Below are positions 1 to 7,376 of a stretch of 7,376 nucleotides of DNA, piece after piece. The stretch's first letter is position 1. Each line of letters begins with the position of its first letter. Source of the DNA: CAZPEV01 sp964585635 (GTDB lineage Bacteria > Zixibacteria > MSB-5A5 > GN15 > JAAZOE01); NCBI GenBank assembly GCA_964585635.1, contig CAZPEV010000164.1, forward strand, positions 1 to 7,376, in the 5' to 3' direction. A model generated the notes under the pieces. The model was given only the letters and a program-made list of their open reading frames with translations, was not told the origin of the DNA and searched no databases. The position numbers were made by a program, and so were the translations under genes.

Positions 1-1662
1 ATGAAAGGGCGGACAGGAGGCGGCAATGATAAATTGGTACGGCGTCAGCGAGACGCCTAAGCCGCCGGAAGCCGCTATCGTCGGGAAGGCCGATGAGTCT
101 TGAATCAATGAGATATATTGATCCGAGGTGGTCAATACGGCGGCGACACCGATCGCGGCCCCATTGCCTTGATTCTTGAGGGTGATAGTCATGACGGCCC
201 AGTCGCCCAGCTCGGCCGGATTCGACCGGTACCCGGTCAACGCCAGGTCAGGAGCGATCGGGATCGGGTCGAGCACGACATCAACCCGGACGGATGATTC
301 AGACACGACCGTAACATTCTCCACCGTCTTGGAATGATACCCCGGCGATTGAAATGTCAGCGTATAGGTCCCCGGCCCGATCAGACGATGATAATCACCG
401 ACATCGGGGTCGGTGACGACGCGGGAGCTGTCCAGATCGCTGTCGTGGCCCCCGACGGTAATGGTCGCTGCCAATGGTGCCCCGGTGACCGCATCCGTGA
501 CTCTGCCCCGAATGCCGTACAAGGCGTTCTCCAGATAATTGAGGAACGATACTCGGTTGTACTGCCAAAAGGCCGGGAGCTGTGCGGCTGGAAGCAGTTT
601 CGTGGCGGAAATCTCAAGCGTCACCTCGCGGCTGCCCCTCCAAAAGGTCATATAATCCTGTCGTCCGCCGGTAATTCGATACCAGGCGTATCCATTGGTG
701 ATCCCGTTATCGAGATCATCAAGGTAATGCGATGGTCCATAGTATTGGGCGGAATCGGCGTACTGCCGGCTGATGTCGACAAACCAGTCGTTGTCGACGT
801 GCGGACTAGCCCAGGTATCCCAGGGATAATTGACAACCTCGGCCCCGCCATGGAAATTACCGGAGAGGACCGCGGCATGCGCTGTGGCAAAGCTCATCAT
901 GGTCGCCGTTTCAGGTTGCCAAACCTGCCCATCCGGGTGGGGACCGTCGGCCGGGTCGGGGAAATTGCGATTCAGGTCAATATTATTGGCGTTGAACCGC
1001 GTCGCACCGCCGACGGAATTGTCTCCTCCCCGATACGTACCGTCGGGGTTAGCCAAAGGATTGATCCATATCTCAGCGCTATCGACCAATCGGGTGATCA
1101 GCGAATCGGATCCATAGCCGGCTAGCAGGCTGTCGATCAGCCGCAGCATAAGAACATACCCGGTGACTTCATCCCCATGCAGGCTGCTGGAAAAAAGCAC
1201 CTCTGGTTCATCCTCCTCGACCGTCACGTTCTTGGAAATCTTCGCGAACAGGATGGAACGGCCGTTGACGGTCGTGCCGGCATTGACAATCTGGCATAGG
1301 TTGGGGTGAAGGGCGGCAAATTGGTTCATCATGTCGACGTAGGCGGGATAAGTTGGATAAACGTTCCAGGCATTCATTTCTGGAGCACTCTTGGCCATGT
1401 CGGGAGGAGTGGGAAATGTGGGATGCGGAAGAATTGTGTAGACATATCCCAGCCCTGACAGCTCATCAAGTTGCTTGTCATTAGCGTAGGCATAGACAAT
1501 TAACCCCTTGACATCATCGATCGAGACCACCCTGGTCAGCTTGGCAAGATCTTGCCTGGTGTTAATCTGAAACTTTAGATATGTCTCGTAATTATTTGTG
1601 AAACCGTAAGTTGTGAGGCACACAGACAGTGCCATGATAAAGCTGGCAAGAGTCCGCGTCAT
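1..1662 (-). CDS. Secreted M14 zinc carboxypeptidase, CPN/E/D-like, with transthyretin-like domain (partial, C terminus off left edge)
   Basis: Probably removes C-terminal residues from extracellular peptides. The frame is open for 554 codons from ATG 1662 to the window edge. An in-frame TAA at 1671-1669 makes this the first usable ATG; the SD (GGAT, 8 nt upstream) is weak. Residues 1-20 look like a signal peptide (R3, then a hydrophobic stretch) and about 28-80 like a pro-region. The M14 domain (about 100-378) shows zinc ligands H162, E165 (HGDE) and H271 (NFHGG), substrate-binding N231-R232 in DLNRNF, Y328 in GYAWYRITGGRQDY (the Tyr248 role of carboxypeptidase A) and catalytic E350 in VTLEIS. 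These blocks match the carboxypeptidase N/E/D subfamily closely. A transthyretin-like domain follows (about 382-464), as in that subfamily. Residues about 466-554 begin an Ig-like NEW3/CARDB-type domain. D282 in NYPWD sits where regulatory carboxypeptidases hold the Asp that binds Lys/Arg, so basic C termini are the inferred substrate. The true end is not visible. Confidence 0.9.
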   Translation of the reverse strand, partial: MTRTLASFIMALSVCLTTYGFTNNYETYLKFQINTRQDLAKLTRVVSIDDVKGLIVYAYANDKQLDELSGLGYVYTILPHPTFPTPPDMAKSAPEMNAWNVYPTYPAYVDMMNQFAALHPNLCQIVNAGTTVNGRSILFAKISKNVTVEEDEPEVLFSSSLHGDEVTGYVLMLRLIDSLLAGYGSDSLITRLVDSAEIWINPLANPDGTYRGGDNSVGGATRFNANNIDLNRNFPDPADGPHPDGQVWQPETATMMSFATAHAAVLSGNFHGGAEVVNYPWDTWASPHVDNDWFVDISRQYADSAQYYGPSHYLDDLDNGITNGYAWYRITGGRQDYMTFWRGSREVTLEISATKLLPAAQLPAFWQYNRVSFLNYLENALYGIRGRVTDAVTGAPLAATITVGGHDSDLDSSRVVTDPDVGDYHRLIGPGTYTLTFQSPGYHSKTVENVTVVSESSVRVDVVLDPIPIAPDLALTGYRSNPAELGDWAVMTITLKNQGNGAAIGVAAVLTTSDQYISLIQDSSAFPTIAASGGLGVSLTPYQFIIAASCPPFH

Positions 1663-1753
1663 GCTCGTTTATCCGATCCAATTATCGCGCGCGGCATCTT
1701 TGAATAGATCGAAATCGTCATCGTCTCACGTTATAAGTTTTTTATCACGCCTC

Positions 1754-1781
1754 AAGATATCGGTTTTTTTGCTGCGGTCAA
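1754..1781 (-). promoter_or_regulatory. Putative sigma70-type promoter for the CPN/E/D-like carboxypeptidase gene
   Basis: Reading the minus strand, TTGACC (1781-1776, 5 of 6 to the -35 consensus) is followed after 16 bases by TATCTT (1759-1754, 4 of 6 to the -10 consensus). It would give a leader of roughly 85 nt before ATG 1662. The AT-rich spacer contains a run of seven A. TATCTTG also loosely resembles the -7 element used by Bacteroidota. The call rests on pattern only. Confidence 0.4.
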
Positions 1782-1791
1782 TACCATGCTC

Positions 1792-1824
1792 GCCCGGGCT
1801 TTCGGGAAAAAAGAGTCCCCGGGC
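1792..1824 (-). terminator. GC-rich inverted repeat after the CPT-like peptidase gene, possible weak terminator
   Basis: GCCCGGG (1824-1818 on the minus strand) pairs with CCCGGGC (1798-1792) around a 19-nt loop, about 40 nt after the TAG stop at 1865. A run of six T lies in the loop and not after the stem, so this is not a textbook rho-independent terminator. It could mark the 3' end of the upstream transcript or be chance in GC-rich DNA. Confidence 0.25.
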
Positions 1825-1864
1825 AGGCCCTCCCCAAATCAGCTTGACATCTGCGCGAAAGCGC

Positions 1865-4027
1865 CTACGGGCAACATGGCGGCGAGCCGCCCCTGAAGAT
1901 GAAGTTGATGACATACACCGCATCACCGACATTGGTGGCGCCGTCGCAGTTGCCATCCCCTGCGGCCGCCGGTGTGGGAGCGGCGCCGCCTTTGAATACG
2001 TAATTGATGACGTAGACGGCATCGCCGACGTTGACCGCCTTATCGCCATTGGCGTCACCGCAGATATACGTGGATCTGGCATACGTCTCCGCCACCACCG
2101 AGTAGCGGCTCCATTGGCTTTCGGCATCCCGAGCCCTGACCTTATAATAATAGGAACCATGCGGCCGATCGGTGTAGGTATAGGACGTATCGCTGATGGG
2201 GTAAATTGAGGTCTGAGATCCGAAGATGCCGGTCGGATAAATATCATCCACATAGAACCCTTCATAGAACACCGCCTGATCGGTGACATATGAGAACCGG
2301 ATATAGATTTTCTGGCCGACATAGGCCGACAGATCAAACCTGGCGTCGATCCAGCCGTTGCTCGCACCGGTAATGCCGTTGCCACGGTTGTTGCCGTTGG
2401 GATCGTCGTTCGTGGTAATGTTGCCGGGGAGGGAAGTGAAATTCACGCCGTCGGTCGAGACCTCAACATAGGCATAGTCCCAACCGGGTTCGATCGTATA
2501 GGCGGTCTTGAGCCGCAGGGTGTCTCCCGCTCCGACCCGGTACCAGGTCTGGGACACCAAATAATTCGATAGACTATTGCCCGCAAAGGAATAGAAGCTT
2601 GCCGGGGCGGAAGAATACTGATTGCTGCTGATCCTGAACCCGTGGGTTTCCCAATTGGCGAAGCTGCCGGCTGGATCGGTGATGATTTGATAATCCCGCA
2701 ATTCCACCAATTCATAAGCGACCGGCGGGTTCAGCGTGTCATGCAACGACCAATCCACGCTGTAGCTCTCCGCCGGGACGGTGTCGGCAACGGTTAGGGC
2801 CGGGACTCCGGGAGGGGCCAGACGATAGGGATTGTCGGCGATGCGGGCCACAAACAGGCTGGGTTGCAGATTTTCCGCAACCAGCGGTTCGATCCGTTCA
2901 GCTGGCGGCCAGAACGCATCGTCGTCATTGCCGGCCTCGATGGTTATCGCAAAGGTCTTCTCCTTGGCGGTCTGTTCGCCGTAATGCCAGTCATCGCTGC
3001 TGCCATTGGACGGATACAGACCCCAACTCGGCTCAGGCGTATACCCGTTCATGGCGCTGATGCTGTCACCCATGACGGCGAAAACGTCGTTGTCCGGAGT
3101 ATAAATGGCGGCGTATCCCCACGGCCAGAGTATCAAGTTGGCGAAGGAATGGTAATAGAGCGACACTTTGAAATGCCGGCTAAGGGCAAAATCACGCATC
3201 GCCTGCGTCTCCGGCTCAGAGAAGGGACCGGCGCCGCGATACGTCTCATCATTTGGGTTGGGTGATGACCCATTGTTATCGTATCCCCATTCATAGCCGT
3301 AATTCCGGTTGAGATCGACACCGTACACTCCGGGCGAGATCAGACGCCGATTCTTCCGCCAGATACCGAGGCCGTCGGGATTGGTGACCTGATTGCGGTA
3401 ATAACCATCCGGGTTGACCATTACCACAAACCAGAGTTCGCGATTGTCGACCAACGATGTTATGGCCGGGTCGATCCCGTAGTATTGGGTCAAGTGGTCC
3501 ATCACCCGGAGCAGAATCTCGGGCGTGATCACCTCGCGGGCATGGATGCAGGAGGCATAGAGCACCTCCGGCTCATCCTCATCCACAGTGGGATTGTCGG
3601 AAATCTTGACGGCCCATATATCGCGGCCCTGAATGGTCTTGCCGATACTCACCTTGGGCGATACGATGGTCGGATAAGCGGCAATAATATTGTCGAGATA
3701 GGCATAGATCTCATCCAAGGTCTTATAATTGCCCATCGCCTTGTTCTGCAGGCGAGATCGGTAAAAGGCCAAAAGATCAGCATGAATCATCTCCGTGCGG
3801 AAGCCGGCCTTCTCGATAGCGGCCACCTGATCGGGGGAGGACACGATTTCGATATATCCCTCCCTCTGAACGATCTGATCAAGATGCATCCGCTGCAGGA
3901 TGAGCCAATCGGCTTTGGTCTGATAGTAGACCCGCACCTGCTGGCACAGGGTGCTTTCAGCGGCGAGAAAGGCCGCCAAGGCAAGACTTATGGCAAGAAG
4001 CAAAGCACAAAGGCGATAAGCTTTCAT
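1865..4027 (-). CDS. Secreted M14 zinc carboxypeptidase (CPT/CPA-B type) with FN3/jelly-roll region and C-terminal dockerin repeats
   Basis: A complete 720-residue secreted exopeptidase (numbered from ATG 4027). The signal peptide is about 1-25 (K2, R5, then a Leu/Ala core) and the pro-region about 30-95. The M14 domain (about 101-395) has zinc ligands H162, E165 (HARE) and H293 (YYHSF), W223-R224 (Arg127 role in carboxypeptidase A), N240-R241 in DLNRN, Y338 (Tyr248 role) and catalytic E364 in FAITIEAG. The block SSDDWHYG aligns with the carboxypeptidase B block that carries Asp255, giving D345 here, so a preference for basic residues is possible. Then come an FN3-like first half (406-443), a jelly-roll/MAM-like domain (446-599) like those in immune-inhibitor-A-type peptidases, the FN3 second half (606-650) and two dockerin repeats (656-715). 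An in-frame GTG at 4042 would add five residues (MEECR). ATG is preferred because GGAAGAG lies 6 nt upstream, the n-region becomes canonical, and the predicted transcript starts only about 8 nt before the GTG. The TAG stop is at 1867-1865. Confidence 0.93.
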   Translation of the reverse strand: MKAYRLCALLLAISLALAAFLAAESTLCQQVRVYYQTKADWLILQRMHLDQIVQREGYIEIVSSPDQVAAIEKAGFRTEMIHADLLAFYRSRLQNKAMGNYKTLDEIYAYLDNIIAAYPTIVSPKVSIGKTIQGRDIWAVKISDNPTVDEDEPEVLYASCIHAREVITPEILLRVMDHLTQYYGIDPAITSLVDNRELWFVVMVNPDGYYRNQVTNPDGLGIWRKNRRLISPGVYGVDLNRNYGYEWGYDNNGSSPNPNDETYRGAGPFSEPETQAMRDFALSRHFKVSLYYHSFANLILWPWGYAAIYTPDNDVFAVMGDSISAMNGYTPEPSWGLYPSNGSSDDWHYGEQTAKEKTFAITIEAGNDDDAFWPPAERIEPLVAENLQPSLFVARIADNPYRLAPPGVPALTVADTVPAESYSVDWSLHDTLNPPVAYELVELRDYQIITDPAGSFANWETHGFRISSNQYSSAPASFYSFAGNSLSNYLVSQTWYRVGAGDTLRLKTAYTIEPGWDYAYVEVSTDGVNFTSLPGNITTNDDPNGNNRGNGITGASNGWIDARFDLSAYVGQKIYIRFSYVTDQAVFYEGFYVDDIYPTGIFGSQTSIYPISDTSYTYTDRPHGSYYYKVRARDAESQWSRYSVVAETYARSTYICGDANGDKAVNVGDAVYVINYVFKGGAAPTPAAAGDGNCDGATNVGDAVYVINFIFRGGSPPCCP
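1883..2062 (-). repeat. Two dockerin type I-like calcium-binding repeats at the peptidase C terminus
   Basis: The two copies are encoded at 2062-1985 (CGDANGD... NVGDAVYVINYVFKGG) and 1960-1883 (GDGNCDG...NVGDAVYVINFIFRGG). Each has the D-x-N-x-D...N-x-x-D loop of an EF-hand-like dockerin segment followed by a hydrophobic helix, and they are joined by a short Ala/Pro linker. The DNA of the two copies has diverged at many third positions, so the duplication is old or under protein-level selection. The repeats form the end of the carboxypeptidase and are not a separate gene. Paired segments of this kind fold into one dockerin domain, which elsewhere docks onto cohesins. No cohesin is visible in the window. 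Confidence 0.85.
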
Positions 4028-4056
4028 ACGGCACTCTTCCACTTCAATCCTTTCCC

Positions 4057-4085
4057 ATAATATACGGTATCGGCCCTTTTTTCAA
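4057..4085 (-). promoter_or_regulatory. Putative sigma70-type promoter for the dockerin-bearing carboxypeptidase
   Basis: On the minus strand, TTGAAA (4085-4080, 5 of 6) is followed after exactly 17 bases by TATTAT (4062-4057, 5 of 6). Transcription would start near 4050, leaving a leader of about 23 nt before ATG 4027, just enough to hold the SD GGAAGAG. This separates the peptidase gene from the sdh operon and argues against the GTG at 4042 as start. Confidence 0.55.
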
Positions 4086-4130
4086 AGGCAAATCCATCGG
4101 TGAGGGGGAACTGCCAAGGTAGGGAATGTG

Positions 4131-4165
4131 GACCGGGGTCAGGGGAGCGGGCCTCGACCCCGGCC
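4131..4165 (-). terminator. Strong hairpin downstream of sdhB, probable transcript end or 3'-stabilising structure
   Basis: CCGGGGTC (4163-4156) and GACCCCGG (4140-4133) form a perfect 8-bp stem with a 15-nt loop. In the minus-strand transcript it extends to 10 bp with one G-U pair and a further G-C pair; on the plus strand the wobble position would be an A-C mismatch, so the structure fits minus-strand RNA better. It starts 14 nt after the sdhB stop. No U tract follows, so termination would be atypical or factor-dependent. Confidence 0.45.
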
Positions 4166-4178
4166 TGGAATATTGACA

Positions 4179-4949
4179 TCAAGTCCAATGGCCCGCAATG
4201 GCGGCCTTGAAATACTCGCGCCGCATCCGGGCGATATTGCTAATCTTGATCTCTTTGGGGCATACCGCCTCGCACTCGCCATGGTTGGAGCAAGCGCCGA
4301 ACCCCTCGGCATCCATTTGCCGGATCATTTGCATAGCGCGCTGGTGCCGCTCGGGCTGACCTTGCGGAAGAAATGTGTACTGGGACACCTTGGCGCCGAC
4401 AAAGAGGGAGGCCGAAGCGTTGGGGCAGGCTGCGACACAGGCACCGCAGCCGATACAGGCGGCGGCATCCATGGCCAAATCAGCCTTTTCCTTGGGAATC
4501 GGCAAGGCGTTGGCTTCCACCGCCGATCCGGAATTGACCGAAATATAGCCGCCTTTGGCAATAATTCGGTCCATTGCGGCACGGTCAACCACCAAGTCTT
4601 TGACCAAAGGGAAAGCGATAGCGCGAAATGGTTCCACCGTGATAGTGGCGCCATCCTTGAAATGGCGCATGTGCAATTGACAGGTAGCGATGGCTTTCTG
4701 CGGGCTGTGGGCGATCCCGTTGATCACCAGTCCGCAGGTCCCGCAAATTCCCTCGCGACAGTCGCTGTCGAATTCGAGCGGTTCTTCCCCTTTTTTGATC
4801 AGATCCTCGTTCAGCAGGTCAAGCATCTCCAAAAACGAGCTATCGGGGGAGATATCGCTGATCGAATAGTCGACCATTCGGCCGCCCTTATCCACGGGGC
4901 GCTGCCGCCATATTTTCAAATGAACCGTCATTTTCTTATTCGTCGTCAT
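4179..4949 (-). CDS. sdhB: Succinate dehydrogenase/fumarate reductase iron-sulfur subunit
   Basis: Carries electrons from the flavoprotein to the quinone site in the membrane anchor. The 256-residue protein has all cluster ligands. The N-terminal ferredoxin-like domain has C64, C69, C72 (DCREGICGTCG) and C90 for [2Fe-2S]. The C-terminal domain has C165, C168, C171 and C230 for [4Fe-4S], and C175, C220 and C226 for [3Fe-4S]. Position 168 is Cys, as needed for a [4Fe-4S] cluster. The spacing CxxCxxCxxxCP ... Cx5CxxxCP is that of the family. It starts at ATG 4949, 7 nt after the sdhA stop; the SD (GAGG) overlaps that TGA, which suggests translational coupling. A second Met at residue 7 is less well placed. 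It is the last gene of the operon. The direction of catalysis (succinate oxidation or fumarate reduction) cannot be read from the sequence. Confidence 0.96.
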   Translation of the reverse strand: MTTNKKMTVHLKIWRQRPVDKGGRMVDYSISDISPDSSFLEMLDLLNEDLIKKGEEPLEFDSDCREGICGTCGLVINGIAHSPQKAIATCQLHMRHFKDGATITVEPFRAIAFPLVKDLVVDRAAMDRIIAKGGYISVNSGSAVEANALPIPKEKADLAMDAAACIGCGACVAACPNASASLFVGAKVSQYTFLPQGQPERHQRAMQMIRQMDAEGFGACSNHGECEAVCPKEIKISNIARMRREYFKAAIAGHWT

Positions 4950-4956
4950 GGCAACC

Positions 4957-6866
<1,910 letters not shown>

Positions 6867-6870
<4 letters not shown>

Positions 6871-7376
6871 GCGGCACCCCCTTTCAGGTAGATGACGATC
6901 GGGATGATCAGGAATCCGAGTGCCATGACGACGGCGAAGAGGAAGCCGATTCCCTCAATCACCGGCATATAGCGCGGATGATTGGCGCCCAGCGACTGAA
7001 AGGCGCTCCAAAATCCATGGCGCAGATGAAATCCCATAAAGGCCATGGCAAAGACATACCAGATTACGTACAGCGGTTGGCTGAACACCTCTACCGTCAG
7101 GCGGAAGAGGTCGCGCATGACCACCCCGTCGATGGTGACCGCATACCCCTGTTCAATCCCGGGGCCGTACTTAAAAGTTATCAGATGCAGCACGGTGAAA
7201 ATCAATAGAACCGCGCCGGTGTAGATCATGGTCCGGGAGGAAATCGTCAGGCGCGACGGGTTCCCGGCGCTACCCGATTTCCGGTACCCCTCCGGACGAG
7301 CCGTCTGCTTGTTCCACCAGACCGCCGTGCCGGTTATTATGTGGCCCAGCAGGAATATCACGATACCGGCCTCAGC
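6867..7376 (-). CDS. sdhC: Succinate dehydrogenase cytochrome b558 membrane anchor subunit (partial, N terminus off right edge)
   Basis: Haem b membrane anchor that passes electrons from SdhB to the quinone pool. The visible 169 codons (in frame to the last base of the window) cover the C-terminal part of a five-helix protein: the end of one helix (GIVIFLLGHIITGTAVWW), then helices around TMIYTGAVLLIFTVLHLITF, YVIWYVFAMAFMGFHL and IGFLFAVVMALGFLIIPIVI. Histidines suited to haem ligation lie in FLLGH, VLHLI and GFHLRHG; GFHLRHGFWSAFQSLG is a family signature. This is the single-anchor, probably dihaem, type B form (Bacteroidota, Bacillus, Wolinella), and no sdhD follows. GTG 7361 is not the start, because the conserved helix continues upstream of it and the frame stays open. 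Its TGA overlaps the sdhA ATG by 4 bases. Confidence 0.93.

Noticed and set aside
334..1125. 263-codon plus-strand open frame
   Set aside because: It lies entirely antisense to the M14 catalytic and transthyretin-like coding sequence, whose frame has clear family motifs. The plus-strand translation has no recognisable domain and is rich in Gly/Ile/Arg, as expected of a shadow frame.
1591..1662. Possible lipoprotein signal (ALSVC) in the CPN/E/D-like carboxypeptidase
   Set aside because: The residue before Cys is Val rather than Gly/Ala/Ser, so the lipobox is poor; an ordinary signal peptide fits better.
1613..2209. 198-codon plus-strand frame across the gap between the two peptidase genes
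   Set aside because: Most of it is antisense to the peptidase genes, and the product looks like low-complexity reverse translation of the dockerin region, with no supported start.
1726..2385. 219-codon minus-strand frame covering the 1726-1864 gap and the end of the CPT-like peptidase gene
   Set aside because: It overlaps the dockerin-coding sequence in another frame and its product is Pro/Arg/Ser/Met-rich without domains. The part in the gap also covers the predicted promoter.
4028..4042. GTG at 4042 as start of the CPT-like peptidase
   Set aside because: It would add an acidic MEECR before the signal peptide and sit only about 8 nt from the predicted transcription start. ATG 4027 has a better SD and n-region. 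The GTG start is not excluded, since AGGA lies 5 nt before it.

Overview
All genes in this window lie on the minus strand, so transcription runs from right to left. The dockerin-type calcium-binding repeats (GDANGD...NVGDAVYVINYVFKGG style) on a secreted peptidase, together with a Bacteroidota-like type B succinate dehydrogenase, suggest an uncultured bacterium of the FCB superphylum. Candidate division Zixibacteria or a close neighbour is my best guess, from remembered family style only. G+C is moderately high and looks even across the window.

Right part (about 4179-7376): a compact respiratory operon in the order sdhC (cut by the right edge), sdhA, sdhB. sdhC and sdhA overlap by 4 bases (ATGA), and sdhA and sdhB are 7 bases apart with the Shine-Dalgarno over the sdhA stop. 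The three proteins make a quinone-linked succinate dehydrogenase/fumarate reductase with covalent FAD, three iron-sulfur clusters and a single multi-helix haem b anchor. The operon probably ends at a GC-rich hairpin at 4131-4165.

Middle (1865-4027): a separately promoted gene for a large secreted zinc carboxypeptidase (family M14, carboxypeptidase T/A-B type). It has a signal peptide, pro-region and catalytic domain, then an Ig-like/FN3 module apparently interrupted by a jelly-roll domain, and two dockerin repeats at the C terminus.

Left part (1-1662): a second secreted M14 carboxypeptidase, cut by the left edge. It belongs to the other branch of the family, the carboxypeptidase N/E/D type, with the diagnostic transthyretin-like domain and the start of a further Ig-like domain. 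It has no stop in 554 codons and is preceded by its own promoter-like sequence. The two carboxypeptidases share a similar N-terminal layout, with zinc ligands at the same residue numbers (H162, E165), but differ in catalytic subfamily and accessory domains.

As inference, the two exopeptidases would trim C-terminal residues from extracellular peptides, and both carry an Asp at a known S1' specificity position linked to basic residues. The respiratory complex is an unrelated housekeeping neighbour. There are no RNA genes, mobile elements or CRISPR arrays. The only non-coding stretches are 1663-1864 and 4028-4178.
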